From Saccharomonospora xinjiangensis XJ-54 (GTDB lineage: Bacteria > Actinomycetota > Actinomycetes > Mycobacteriales > Pseudonocardiaceae), in contig NZ_JH636049.1 of the NCBI RefSeq assembly GCF_000258175.1, positions 2,085,482-2,149,481 on the forward strand: DNA of 64,000 bases, written 5' to 3'. A program made the translations under genes and the position numbers. Position 1 is the first letter of the stretch, and each line of letters opens with the position of its first letter. The notes below the pieces were generated by a model that was not told where the DNA came from, did not search any database, and saw only the letters and a list, made by a program, of their open reading frames with translations. This document shows, one piece after another, positions 16,206 to 25,216 of the stretch.

Positions 16206-16805
16206 GTGGCGCTGCGGCACGGCTTCAAGGCGGAAGCACGGCGGCTCGCCGCCGAGGTGCGCGAGGAGCTCGGCATCCGCACCTTCCAGCCCCTCGACCC
16301 GTACGCGCTCGCCCGCCTCTACGGCGTCGAGGTGTTCACCCTCGACGAACCCTGGCTGCCCGCCCGCGCCGCCGCCCACTTCACCGGCCCGGCAGCCGAG
16401 TCGTTCTCCGGTGCCCTGATCCGCATCGGCACAGGGTGCGTGATCGTCGAGAACCATGCGCACGAGCGGAACCGGCGGCGCTCGACCGTGGCGCACGAGA
16501 TGGCCCACGTGATCTTGGAGCACGAGTTCGGTGTGCTGGTCACCAACGGGAGGGCGTGCCGATCCGGCATCGGCACCGCGCACGCCTGCGTGGAGCAGGA
16601 GGCCGCGGAGTTGTCGGGCGAGCTGCTGCTCCCGTCCGATGCCGCGCGCACGGCTGCGTTCAGGGGCTGGACCGACGCGAGCGTCGCGCGCTACTTCCGG
16701 ATCAGCGAGCGAATGGCCAGGTGGCGCATGAACGTCACAGGGGCTCGCCGCATCGCCCTTCGCTCGCGGGAGCGCGGTCCGCAGCCCGTGGCCGCAAGAG
16801 CCTGA
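16206..16805 (+). CDS. ImmA/IrrE-family zinc metallopeptidase
   Basis: 199 residues with the zinc motif HEMAHVILEHE (H-E-x-x-H), then EQEAAELSGELLLPSDAAR, which carries the third ligand region and the hallmark A-x-x-F-A/S-x-x-L-L-x-P pattern of ImmA/IrrE. A C-terminal helix-turn-helix-like segment (DASVARYFRISERMARWRM) matches typical family members. The expected substrate is the XRE protein encoded just upstream. No integrase, terminase or transfer genes are near, so this is more likely a chromosomal stress switch than a prophage module. Confidence 0.85.
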   Translation: MALRHGFKAEARRLAAEVREELGIRTFQPLDPYALARLYGVEVFTLDEPWLPARAAAHFTGPAAESFSGALIRIGTGCVIVENHAHERNRRRSTVAHEMAHVILEHEFGVLVTNGRACRSGIGTAHACVEQEAAELSGELLLPSDAARTAAFRGWTDASVARYFRISERMARWRMNVTGARRIALRSRERGPQPVAARA

Positions 16806-17014
16806 GGCGGCCGGGAAGTGCGGCAGCCAGGGCGGCCCGCTGGGTTCGGGCCGGATTCAGCCGGATTCAGCCGACGACCTGGCCGGTCGGCCGGGAGACC
16901 GACCACGCCAGAGCGTGCGAAGGCCGAGCCTGTGTAGCAACGACGATTGGGCGGTTCGCGAGCGGCTTGAAGCAACGCGCTCGTGGCCGACGGTGCGGCT
17001 CGCGACAGCCGGAA

Positions 17015-17040
17015 CCGGGCGGCCGTCGAAGACCGCCCGG
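17015..17040 (-). terminator. Hairpin downstream of the 17053-17562 gene
   Basis: CCGGGCGG and CCGCCCGG form a perfect 8-bp stem with a 10-base loop, starting 13 bp after the stop codon of the membrane protein gene on the minus strand. There is no U-tract, as is common in this group. Confidence 0.55.
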
Positions 17041-17052
17041 CGTGGCCCAGCA

Positions 17053-17562
17053 TCACCGTGTCGCGCCTGCCCTGCTGCCGTGCACGGCGATCGCGTAGAT
17101 CACCACGATGTCGAGTGCGATCACCACCAGCGCCCACAGCGGGTACGCCGGGATAAACGCGAGGCTCACGACCGCGCTCACCGCCGCCATGGCGATACCC
17201 GTGACACGAGCCCACATCTGTCCCGTGAGCAGGCCGAGCCCCGCGGCCACGGCCACGATGCCGAGACCGAAGTGCACCCAGCCCCACGCCGCGAAATCGA
17301 CGTTGAGGGCGAGACCGGACTCGGTCACGACGTAGAAATCGCTGTTGAAGATCGCGGTCAGTCCCACGATGATGTGGAACGCACCGGCAAGGACCAGCAC
17401 GGTTGACGCGAACACCGTGCCGCCAGGGACCTGGCCGTACGGCTGCGTGTACTCGTCGGCCCTCTGCCGATACTCGGGCTCCGCTCCGGCACGCTGAGGC
17501 GGTACCCGTTCGGTTCCGGTCGCTTCCTGTGCCCTGGACCGCGCCTGTGACGTCTCGCTCAT
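17053..17562 (-). CDS. Four-helix integral membrane protein (DUF7144-like)
   Basis: 169 residues from ATG 17562, preceded by GGAGGAAGC. A polar N-terminal tail of about 50 residues leads into four hydrophobic segments: TVFASTVLVLAGAFHIIVGL, WGWVHFGLGIVAVAAGLGLL, an AMAAVSAVVSLAF segment and ALVVIALDIVVIYAIAV. The pattern FHIIVGLTAIF...DFYVV...WGWVH is characteristic of a widespread actinobacterial membrane family without known function. Divergent from the LuxR regulator gene. Confidence 0.75.
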   Translation of the reverse strand: MSETSQARSRAQEATGTERVPPQRAGAEPEYRQRADEYTQPYGQVPGGTVFASTVLVLAGAFHIIVGLTAIFNSDFYVVTESGLALNVDFAAWGWVHFGLGIVAVAAGLGLLTGQMWARVTGIAMAAVSAVVSLAFIPAYPLWALVVIALDIVVIYAIAVHGSRAGATR

Positions 17563-17770
17563 GCTTCCTCCCGCCGACGACACGTTTGTCCTCTCCACGG
17601 TGAGCCGGACGATGCGGGTCGCACATCATGCACAGCGGATGAACTTCGGGGCCACCTACTCGCCGAGGTGGGTCTTTGGTCCGTGGTGGCCGGAAGCCCC
17701 GCGTCGTTACGTTCGGTTGGACGGCCTCGGCAAGCACCTGCCCTGCGAGGTTCCTCAGGAAAGGTCAAGG

Positions 17771-20353
17771 GTGAAGCCCACCACGCCACTCGACACGTTC
17801 CCCGCCGGGACGGCGGACGCGATGGCGGCGTGCCGGTTCGACGTCCCCGACCTGCCCCGCAACCACGTGCCCCGCACGCGGGCGCTGCACCTGCTCGCCG
17901 AGGCGGACCAGGTTCCGCTCGTTGTGGTGGGCGGGCCTGCGGGCACGGGGAAGACCACGCTGGTCGCGGAATGGGTGAAAGCCGAGGGGCGGGCAGGCGA
18001 CGCCGCCTGGGTCACGTTCGAGGCGAGGGCGACCGACTCGCGCGGGCCCGACGTGTTCTGGGCCTGCCTTGTTCGCTGCCTGACGGAGCTCGGCGTGGCG
18101 GTCCCGGCACCGGAAAGCAGCACGCCGGGGTGGTTATCAGCTCTGGCCTCGGCGGTGACCTGCGCGGGACGGCGGCTGACGGTCGTGCTCGACAACCATC
18201 ACCTCATCGCTGCGGACGTCGCCGAGGACGTCGGCCTGCTGCTGCGCCTGGCGAACGGCAGCCTCCGGCTGGTGTTCTGCGGCAGGGGAGCCCCCGCGCT
18301 GCCCCTGTACCAGTACCGGCTGGCAGGCACGGTGGTCGAACTCGGCTTCCGCGAGCTTGCCTTCGACGACCGCGAAGCGGCGGCCCTGCTGAGCGAGCCC
18401 GGTGAGCCGCCGCGCCACGCCATGGTCGGCGAGGTGAACGACTATCACGGCGGTTGGGCGGCCGGTCTCGTGCTGTCGGGCCTGCCTTCGCGTGGCGGCA
18501 CCACCGGTGAGGGCACCGCGCAGGATGCGGCCGGGGACCTCGGTGACATCGACGACTACGTGCGCCGCGAAGTGCTCGATCCACTGCCCGCGCAGGCACG
18601 CCGGTTCCTGCTCGGCACCTGCGTGACCGAGCGGTTCGACGCGGAACTGGCGCTCGACCTCGCGGGTGTGGAAGCGGAGGACCTCGTGCGCCTCGCCGAG
18701 ACATGGGCCTTCGCGCTTCCCGCAGGGGACGGGCACCGCTACCCCGGCGTGTTCCGCGACGCTCTGCGCAGGCAACTCGCCCACTCCGACGCCTCGTTGC
18801 GGAAGAACGTGCGGACGACAGCGGGGCGCTGGCTTCACCGCCACGGCGAGCCCGTCGAGGCACTACGGCAGTTCGCGAAGGCCGGTGCCTGGGAGGAGGC
18901 GTCGGCACTGCTGATCGAGGAGCAGCTCGTCGCACGGCTGCTTCAGGAAGGGCAGTGCGGCGAACTGCATGCGCTCTGCGCGACCCTCCCTCCCACCGAG
19001 AGCAGGGCGGGGCCGGTGGTGAAGGCCGCACTCCGGCTCACGGACGGTGACGTGGCAGGCTGCGCCGACGCGCTGACCGACGTGACGGCAGGCGTGACGG
19101 CAGGCGATCCCGCGTTGCGGAGTTGCGTGGCCGCCCTCGACGCAGTGCGGGCGCGGCTGGCTGACGACGCGGACAGCGCACTCGTCTCGGCCGAAGCGGC
19201 GTGGCGAGTGCTCGGCGAGAGCACGACGGTCCACTCCGCGCGATCGCTACCGGCGCTCGTCCACCTCGCGCGAGGAGTCGCGCTGCTGCGGCACGGGTCG
19301 TTCGACCTCGCCCGCGCCGTGTTCGAGGAACCCGCGCCACCACTCGGCACGCGTCACCTCGCCGTCGTGCACGCCGACCGCCTCGCGCATCTCGCGTTGA
19401 CGGACGCGCTGGAGGGCTACCTCGCGAGAGCGGAGCAGGCGGCCACCGAGGCGCTCGCGCTGAGCGCACCGCCATCCCCGTTCGGCGCGCACGCGGCTGC
19501 GCGGGTCGCGCTCGGCCTCGTGGCGCTCGACCGCTGCGACCCGGAAGCCGCACACAGGCATGCCATGGCGGCAGGATCCGCACGGGAGCCGCTCACCCGC
19601 TACCTCGCCCAGCAGGTCATCGCGGGAGTGGAGGCGGCGGAAGGACATCCCACTGCTGCCGCGAGCCGCCTCCACGCCGTGCTCGCGCAGGCCACGGTGA
19701 CCGACCCATGGGCGGCAGGCCACCTGCGTGTCGAGATCGCGCGCCTCGCCTTACTCGAAGGGAACCCCGGCCTCGCGCTCAACGAACTCGGCCCCCTCGA
19801 CGGCCCCCGCTCCGGCGCCCATCCCGAAGCCGCGGCGGTGCGGGCCGCCGCCTTCACCCGGCGCGACGAGGACAGCCGCGCACAGCGCGCCCTTGCCGAC
19901 GTGACCGAGAGCTACTCGCCCCTGCGTCCCCGCGTGGAGGCCCTGCTGGTCGAGGCGGAGCGACGCCTGCGTCATCACTCGCCGTCGCGCGCGGCGACCG
20001 CACTGGACGCCTCACTGCGGCTCGCCGAACCGGAACGGCTCCGGTTGCCGTTCCGGCAGGCGGAGCCCGATGTGCGCCACCTGCTCGCCAATGACTCCCT
20101 GCGCCATCGGCGCTGGCTCGGCGGTACGGGCGAGGCGAACGGGGCAGGCCCTGTGGAAGCCCTCACGGCCAGGGAACGCGAGGTGCTGGGCCACCTCACC
20201 GACCTGCTCACCACCGAGGAGATCGCCGAAGCCATGGTGGTGTCCGTCAACACCGTCCGCACGCACGTGCGTGGCATCCTCCGCAAGCTCGGGGTCAACC
20301 GGCGCTACGCCGCCGTCCGCAGGGCGAGGGAACTCGGGCTGCTCGACGAATGA
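17771..20353 (+). CDS. Large ATP-binding LuxR-family regulator (MalT/LAL type)
   Basis: 860 residues from GTG 17771. An N-terminal STAND-type NTPase carries Walker A GGPAGTGKTTLV at about residue 59 and LTVVLDNHHLI as Walker B. A long alpha-helical, TPR-like middle follows. The C-terminal HTH is TAREREVLGHLTDLLTTEEI with VSVNTVRTHVRGILRKLGV, the NarL/FixJ fold. MalT-like regulators sense a small inducer and oligomerise with ATP before activating transcription. The flanking genes are a four-helix membrane protein and a propeller protein, so the target is not evident. Confidence 0.88.
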   Translation: MKPTTPLDTFPAGTADAMAACRFDVPDLPRNHVPRTRALHLLAEADQVPLVVVGGPAGTGKTTLVAEWVKAEGRAGDAAWVTFEARATDSRGPDVFWACLVRCLTELGVAVPAPESSTPGWLSALASAVTCAGRRLTVVLDNHHLIAADVAEDVGLLLRLANGSLRLVFCGRGAPALPLYQYRLAGTVVELGFRELAFDDREAAALLSEPGEPPRHAMVGEVNDYHGGWAAGLVLSGLPSRGGTTGEGTAQDAAGDLGDIDDYVRREVLDPLPAQARRFLLGTCVTERFDAELALDLAGVEAEDLVRLAETWAFALPAGDGHRYPGVFRDALRRQLAHSDASLRKNVRTTAGRWLHRHGEPVEALRQFAKAGAWEEASALLIEEQLVARLLQEGQCGELHALCATLPPTESRAGPVVKAALRLTDGDVAGCADALTDVTAGVTAGDPALRSCVAALDAVRARLADDADSALVSAEAAWRVLGESTTVHSARSLPALVHLARGVALLRHGSFDLARAVFEEPAPPLGTRHLAVVHADRLAHLALTDALEGYLARAEQAATEALALSAPPSPFGAHAAARVALGLVALDRCDPEAAHRHAMAAGSAREPLTRYLAQQVIAGVEAAEGHPTAAASRLHAVLAQATVTDPWAAGHLRVEIARLALLEGNPGLALNELGPLDGPRSGAHPEAAAVRAAAFTRRDEDSRAQRALADVTESYSPLRPRVEALLVEAERRLRHHSPSRAATALDASLRLAEPERLRLPFRQAEPDVRHLLANDSLRHRRWLGGTGEANGAGPVEALTAREREVLGHLTDLLTTEEIAEAMVVSVNTVRTHVRGILRKLGVNRRYAAVRRARELGLLDE

Positions 20354-20390
20354 TCGGACACGTGCGGCCCGAACGGCGTGCCGATCACGC

Positions 20391-21473
20391 TCACTGCTCG
20401 CGCGGCAGCGTCCACAGGTGGACGCTCGCCCCGTCCTCCGAAACCGTGTACCACGCTCCCGGCCCGGCCGAGTGGGGCGCTCCCTGCACGGGAAACGGGT
20501 AGCCGAGCCTGCCACGCACACTCATCGTGCGTGGCTCGACGAGCCAGTGGCGCGCGTTCTTCCCTTCGAAACCGGCCACAACCGTGTCGTCGTAGGGAAA
20601 CGCCGCCTCGTATTCCCAGCGTTCGCGGTCGGCGGCTCCACCGTCCGAACCGGACACGACCTGCTCGGCGCCCAGACTCCGCGATCCGCCGCCGTCCTCG
20701 GCAACCGGGTGCAGGTAGAGCGACCACTGACCGGGGTCCGTGGTCACGAAATACTCCCCCGAGGGGCTCACGTCGAGGAGGACCTCTTCGTCGAACCGGC
20801 GGATCGTCACCGTCGCACCGTCCCAGTGTCCCCACAGCACCGGCGAGTTCTCCTCCCCTCCGAGGATGGTCAGGCCCATGGACGCGGAGTCCGGATGAGG
20901 GAAGTGGATGGAGCCCGAACCCACGGTGTCCGTCGCGGCCCTGCCCAGCACCGTGCCGTTCGTGGAGTCGAGAACGAGCCACTCCTCCTCCGTCTCCTCC
21001 CGTGCTGCCGAGCGGACGTGAGCCCACAGCAACGAGCCGTCCGGGGAGAAGGCCGCCGACCCTCTGTCGGCGGAGTCGTGATCGGGGTCCTCTGCGTACT
21101 CGGAGAACGAGGAGTGAGCCTCCGTGCACACGGCGGCGGACCAGCAACCGTGCCGGATCTCCCACCGCACGGCGCCGGTCGGCTCGCCGGCGTCCACGGC
21201 CCTGAGCGCGTGGACGCCGGCGAACACGGCGAGATCTCCTCCGGGGGCGACCGCGACCGAGCCGTAGCGGCGAGGCCACGGCGCGGGGAAGCGGGTCTGC
21301 CGTCCCTCACCGTCGAGTTCACGCACCACCAGCTCGGTATCCCCGCGTTGCACCAGCACCCTGCCCCCCGGCCCGTGCAGTACCTGCGGAGCGTCCGCCG
21401 AGCCGGGTTCCAGCGGAGCCTCGACGGTGGCGAGGAGACTGGCGGTGACCTCTCGGGCGGCATCATGTGGCAC
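20391..21473 (-). CDS. Predicted beta-propeller protein (unknown function)
   Basis: 360 residues, rich in short beta-strand blades such as GSVAVAPGGDLAVFAG, GSAAFSPDGSLLWAHV and DVSPSGEYFVTTDPG. These repeat the S-P-D/S-G signature of WD40/TolB-like propellers. No signal peptide and no membrane segment, so likely cytosolic. No catalytic residues recognised. It lies convergent with the LuxR gene (38 bp between stops) and divergent from the MFS gene. Confidence 0.6.
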   Translation of the reverse strand: MPHDAAREVTASLLATVEAPLEPGSADAPQVLHGPGGRVLVQRGDTELVVRELDGEGRQTRFPAPWPRRYGSVAVAPGGDLAVFAGVHALRAVDAGEPTGAVRWEIRHGCWSAAVCTEAHSSFSEYAEDPDHDSADRGSAAFSPDGSLLWAHVRSAAREETEEEWLVLDSTNGTVLGRAATDTVGSGSIHFPHPDSASMGLTILGGEENSPVLWGHWDGATVTIRRFDEEVLLDVSPSGEYFVTTDPGQWSLYLHPVAEDGGGSRSLGAEQVVSGSDGGAADRERWEYEAAFPYDDTVVAGFEGKNARHWLVEPRTMSVRGRLGYPFPVQGAPHSAGPGAWYTVSEDGASVHLWTLPREQ

Positions 21474-21612
21474 CCGCGCATGTTTTCACAGGTCCGCGCC
21501 GCCCACGCATCGCGCGGTGCCGTCGCTGAACTCCCGGCTTCCCCACCGCATGCGGCAGGTCCTCGTCACACAACCGAGCCACACCCGGGGAACATCTCGA
21601 CACCATCATGGA

Positions 21613-21649
21613 GTTTGTACTAACGTACTAATTGTACGAACGTCCAAAC
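21613..21649. promoter_or_regulatory. TetR-type operator: 37-bp hyphenated palindrome before the MFS gene
   Basis: Centre at 21631. The inner arms CGTAC and GTACG are perfect around TAATT, and the outer arms GTTTG and CAAAC also match, giving the pattern GTTTGnACnnnCGTACnAnTnGTACG and its mirror. It ends 20 bp before the ATG at 21670. A TetR gene lies directly downstream of the pump gene, so this is the natural site for it. Confidence 0.75.
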
Positions 21650-21669
21650 ATCATCGCGGGAGGCATGGA

Positions 21670-23211
21670 ATGACACCGGGAACCGCCGGAAGAGCGGGCC
21701 GCAGGGAATGGGCCGGTCTCGGCGTCCTAGCCCTGCCGACCGTGCTGCTCGGCCTTGACGTCACCCTGCTCTACCAGGCGGTGCCCGTCCTGGCCGTGGA
21801 TCTGCGTCCCAGCGGAACCCAGACGCTGTGGATCATGGACGCCTACGGTCTGCTGATCGCGGGCTTCCTGATCACCATGGGATCGCTGGCGGACCGTTTC
21901 GGGCATCGCCGGATGCTGATCGTCGGAACCCTGGCCTTCGGCGCGATGTCCGTCGTCGCGGCGTTCTCGGTCAACGCGGGCATGCTCATCGCCGCGAGAG
22001 CCGCGCTCGGCATCGCGGGCGCGACCCTGATGCCGTCCACACTCGCGCTGGTGCGAACCATGTTCACCGATCCACGCCAGCGAGGAGTGGCGATCGGAAT
22101 CTGGGCGACGATGTTCGCGCTGGGCATGGCGGCAGGGCCCGTCGTGGGAGGAGCGCTCCTCGAACACTTCTGGTGGGGCTCGGCCTTCCTCGTCGCGCTC
22201 CCCGTCGTCGGAGTCGTGGTCCTGCTCGCCCCGATCCTGCTGCCGGAGCACCGCACGCCTCACGAGGGCCGCATCGACCTGGTCAGCGTGGCGCTCTCCC
22301 TCGGCGCGATGCTTCCGCTGGTCTACACGGTGAAGCACCTGGCGGCCGACGGTGTTCAGCCGCTGACACTGGCGCTTCTCGCGGGCGGCCTGCTCTGCGC
22401 CGTCCTGTTCACGAGGCGGCAACGGAAACTCGCCGAGCCGCTGCTCGATCTCGGCCTGCTCAGGAACAGGGCGCTGGCCTCGGCACTCACCGTGCTGCTG
22501 CTCGGGCTCGTCACCGTCGGCGGCGTGATGTACGTGGTGACGCAGTACCTCCAGCTCGTTGACGGGCTGAGCCCCTTCGCGGCAGGAGCCTGGCTCGGCC
22601 CACCGGCCCTGATGATGTTCGTGGCCGCGATCGTCGCGCCACTGGTCGCGCGCCGCTTCGCTCCCGGCCACGTCGTCGCGGGGGCACTTGGCCTTTCCGC
22701 GATCGGCCACATCCTGCTGACCCAGGTGGACGGCCCCGGCCGGACGTTGCTCGCCGTGTCCGGTTTCGGGCTCGTCTACCTCGGGCTCGGTGCCATCGCC
22801 GCGCTCGGCACCGACCTCGTGGTCGGCGCGGCGCCACAGGGCAAGGCGGGATCGGCCGCCGCGCTGTCGGAGACCGTCCAGGAACTCGGTATCGCCGTTG
22901 GGGTCGCCTTCCTCGGCACGCTCACCACGGCCGTCTACCGAGGCCAGGTCGCCGACCACCTGCCCGCGGACCTGCCGAACGCGGCCGAGGCGGCCGTCCG
23001 GGAAAGCCTCGCCGAGGCCACCGCGATCTCGCTTCCCGAACAACTGCTGGCTCAGGCGAAACTCGCGTTCACGTCCGGGCTCAACGCGACCGCTGTCGTC
23101 GCCTGCGTCATCACCGTGGCCGTGGCCGTCCTCGCGGCCACCACGCTCCGTCACTCCCCCGCAGAGGAACCCGACAACGCGGACGCACCGCTCGACGCGA
23201 GGCACGGATAG
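21670..23211 (+). CDS. MFS multidrug transporter, DHA2 (QacA/SmvA-like, 14 TM)
   Basis: 513 residues with 14 hydrophobic segments. Motif C-like GIAGATLMPSTLAL and motif A-like GSLADRFGHRRMLIVG are present, with LDVTLLYQAVPVLAVDL in TM1, where DHA2 pumps carry the drug-proton antiport Asp. The ATG at 21670 follows GGGAGGCATGGA. The closest functional class is proton-driven export of cationic or lipophilic drugs. The operator-like palindrome upstream and the TetR gene downstream (37 bp after the stop) make a self-contained efflux unit. Confidence 0.92.
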   Translation: MTPGTAGRAGRREWAGLGVLALPTVLLGLDVTLLYQAVPVLAVDLRPSGTQTLWIMDAYGLLIAGFLITMGSLADRFGHRRMLIVGTLAFGAMSVVAAFSVNAGMLIAARAALGIAGATLMPSTLALVRTMFTDPRQRGVAIGIWATMFALGMAAGPVVGGALLEHFWWGSAFLVALPVVGVVVLLAPILLPEHRTPHEGRIDLVSVALSLGAMLPLVYTVKHLAADGVQPLTLALLAGGLLCAVLFTRRQRKLAEPLLDLGLLRNRALASALTVLLLGLVTVGGVMYVVTQYLQLVDGLSPFAAGAWLGPPALMMFVAAIVAPLVARRFAPGHVVAGALGLSAIGHILLTQVDGPGRTLLAVSGFGLVYLGLGAIAALGTDLVVGAAPQGKAGSAAALSETVQELGIAVGVAFLGTLTTAVYRGQVADHLPADLPNAAEAAVRESLAEATAISLPEQLLAQAKLAFTSGLNATAVVACVITVAVAVLAATTLRHSPAEEPDNADAPLDARHG

Positions 23212-23248
23212 AGCCGGTCGGCCGCGGACCGACGGATATGGTGTTGGC

Positions 23249-23839
23249 GTGGGTCAGCAGGCGGCGAAGCGGGAGAGTCCCCCGGGCACCGATGGCAGGC
23301 GTGCCCGGGGCGAGCGGCGCAAGGCCGAGATCATCGACGCCACGCTGCGGGTCGTCGAGCGTGACGGCGCGGACGGCGTGACCCACCGCAGTGTCGCCCG
23401 CGAAGCCGATGTCCCCCCCGGCCTGCTCACGTATTACTTCGCCAGCCTCGAAGAACTACTCGTCGCGGCGCTGTCCGCCGTGGCCGACGAGTACGTGGCA
23501 CAGCTGGAAGAGATCGCCGCGAGCGCCGACCCGCTGACCGGGTTCGCCGAACTCATCGCCAGCACGGGCACCACAGGCCGCTGCCGCGCCGTCGCGGAAC
23601 GCGAACTGTCCACATTGGCCGCCCGCCGTCCCGCGCTGCGGCCGAAGGCCCGCTACTGGCGGGAGGCGGTCAACGATATCGGCCTGCGGTACACGTCCGA
23701 CCCGATGCACGTCGAGGCGCTGGTCGCCGCGGCGGACGGGCTCTGCGCGGCGATCCTGCTGGAATACGCCGATCCGGACCCGGAGCACATCAGGGCCGTG
23801 CTGGCCCGCGCGCTCGGTGTATCGCCCGCCGACGACTGA
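23249..23839 (+). CDS. TetR-family repressor
   Basis: 196 residues from GTG 23249 (VGQQAAKRES). The N-terminal HTH reads RKAEIIDATLRVVERDGADG and THRSVAREADVPPGLLTYYF, with the usual L-L-x-Y-Y-F start of helix 4. The ligand-binding helices follow. It is expected to repress the upstream MFS pump through the palindrome at 21613-21649 and to release on binding pump substrates. Confidence 0.9.
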   Translation: MGQQAAKRESPPGTDGRRARGERRKAEIIDATLRVVERDGADGVTHRSVAREADVPPGLLTYYFASLEELLVAALSAVADEYVAQLEEIAASADPLTGFAELIASTGTTGRCRAVAERELSTLAARRPALRPKARYWREAVNDIGLRYTSDPMHVEALVAAADGLCAAILLEYADPDPEHIRAVLARALGVSPADD

Positions 23840-23955
23840 CGCGCGCGACCGGCGCGGTAACACCCGCTCCCGCGTTTCCTCCGGCAGCCGCTCACCGGGC
23901 CCGCGCCGATTCTCATGCGGTGGTCTCGCCGATCGGCAGCAGTCTCGAAGCCCTG

Positions 23956-24036
23956 ATGAGCTGGTTACCTGACGACTTCGTCCAGCCCTTCCAGCAGCCC
24001 CGCTATCTGGGTCGCGACATCTCCTGGGACCACTGA
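23956..24036 (+). pseudogene. Possible 5' remnant of a GNAT acetyltransferase gene
   Basis: A 26-codon frame begins MSWLPDDFVQPFQQPRYLG. The opening M-S-W-L-P-D-D-F-V-x-P resembles the start of many actinobacterial GNAT acetyltransferases, but the frame stops after 26 residues and no downstream continuation is visible. It could be a decayed gene end or chance. Confidence 0.25.
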
Positions 24037-24082
24037 CTCACGCTGCCGCGCACCTCGTGACACTTCCGGCGCGGCAACAGAA

Positions 24083-24120
24083 ACGACGCCGGGAGCCTCA
24101 TGCGGGCCACCCGGCGTCGT
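24083..24120 (-). terminator. Terminator-like hairpin after tRNA-Ser
   Basis: ACGACGCCGGG and CCCGGCGTCGT form a perfect 11-bp stem. On the minus strand the stem is followed by TTTCTGTT. It begins 13 bp after the encoded CCA end of the tRNA. Confidence 0.7.
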
Positions 24121-24133
24121 CGCTGGTCAACAC

Positions 24134-24221
24134 TGGCGGAAGCGGAGGGATTTGAACCCCCGGACGGTTGCCCGTCGCTCGCTTTCAAGGCGAGTGCATT
24201 CGGCCGCTCTGCCACGCTTCC
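24134..24221 (-). tRNA. tRNA-Ser (anticodon TGA)
   Basis: Read on the minus strand it begins GGAAGCGTGGCAGAGCGG and pairs its acceptor stem GGAAGCG with CGCTTCC before the discriminator G. The anticodon loop CTTGAAA gives anticodon TGA. The long variable arm (CGACGGGCAACCGTC) marks a class II tRNA. GGTTCAAATCC is the T arm. The CCA end is encoded at 24134-24136. Confidence 0.97.
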
Positions 24222-24243
24222 CTGTGGGCCCTAGCTTAACGTC

Positions 24244-24720
24244 TCAGTCCGCCAGCTCCGACAGGTGTGTGAGGATGCGCGAGAACGCGCGGCCCATGAT
24301 CTGCTGCTCCTGCTCGGTCAGCAGGTCCACGAAGTGGGCGCGAACGCCTTCGACGTGAATCGGCGCGGAGCGGCGCAGCAACGCCGCGCCCTGCTCGGTC
24401 AACTCCGCGGCCACCCCTCTCCTGTCGCCGGCGAGAGGCACCCTCTTGACGTAGCCCGCGGCCTCCATGCGCGCGACCTGGTGGGACAGCCTGCTCTTCG
24501 TCGATCCGAGCATCGTGGCGAGTTCGCTCATGCGCATCGCGCCACCCTCGGCTGCGGACAGACACACCAGGACCTCGTAGTCGATCAGCGAAACGTCCTG
24601 CCGCTCGGCGAGTTCCCTGTGCAGCCGCTGCCGCAGCATCAACGTCGAAACGATGTAGGACCGCCAGACGAGCATTTCCGCGTCGGTCAGCCAGCGCACC
24701 TCGCCGGACTCGTCACTCAT
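24244..24720 (-). CDS. MarR-family transcriptional regulator
   Basis: 158 residues from ATG 24720 (two codons downstream of another ATG). Winged-helix features are VSLIDYEVLVCLSAAEGGAM, then MSELATMLGSTKSRLSHQVARMEAAGYVKR and the wing DRRGVAAELTEQGAALLRR, each quoted in pieces matching the MarR DNA-binding core. It lies 22 bp downstream-side of tRNA-Ser on the same strand. No adjacent efflux or catabolic gene marks its target. Confidence 0.88.
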   Translation of the reverse strand: MSDESGEVRWLTDAEMLVWRSYIVSTLMLRQRLHRELAERQDVSLIDYEVLVCLSAAEGGAMRMSELATMLGSTKSRLSHQVARMEAAGYVKRVPLAGDRRGVAAELTEQGAALLRRSAPIHVEGVRAHFVDLLTEQEQQIMGRAFSRILTHLSELAD

Positions 24721-25216
24721 GAACACGCAGAGTAGACACTCCGGATCACACCGTCAGCACGGCGTCCCCGGCGCGAACTCGCAGAAAAACGTCGAGTTAC
24801 ACCGGTGTGAACACGCCTTGAACCGGGAATGCCGGAGGGCACGCGGGCCGCATCCGGGTGACGGGGCTTTCCGCCCGGAGCCCCGGCTCGATGCGCCCCC
24901 GGGAAAGGTCAGGTGATGTGGTGACGAACGATTCCACGCGGTTGACCGCCCCGCCACGCGGCGGGAACTGTATCCCCACGACCGAGGTGGCTCGATCCGG
25001 CCGGTCGTGAAGAAGGGCAGTCCGGGGCGCGAGAAGTGCTCGTCTTCGCGCTGACGACATCTCAACCGGTTCCGCCTCCGGCTCCGGGTGGATGTCGGCC
25101 CCTCGCGGTTCAACCGCATCCGCACGAAACCTCGGTAAGCAGCCCGGGTGCGGGCGGCACACGACGCGCAACGGCGTCAACGTGCCTTCCCGCACCCGGG
25201 TCTACGTTCGCGACGA
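24721..25216. other. 496-bp region without a recognisable gene
   Basis: Several short frames are open on both strands, but none shows conserved motifs, a ribosome binding site or codon use like neighbouring genes. I see no repeat or RNA structure of note. Confidence 0.5.

Noticed and set aside
15833..16805. Prophage or ICE remnant
   Set aside because: No integrase, excisionase, structural, replication or transfer genes and no attachment-site repeats nearby; tRNA-Ser is about 7 kb away with no direct repeat seen.
21727..23205. 492-residue minus-strand frame opposite the MFS gene
   Set aside because: Mirror of the 14-TM transporter coding sequence; composed mainly of charged residues and without a plausible start site.
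24003..24215. 70-residue minus-strand frame (MAERPNALALKASDGQ) over the tRNA region
   Set aside because: It is a translation of the tRNA-Ser gene itself; the tRNA structure explains every base.
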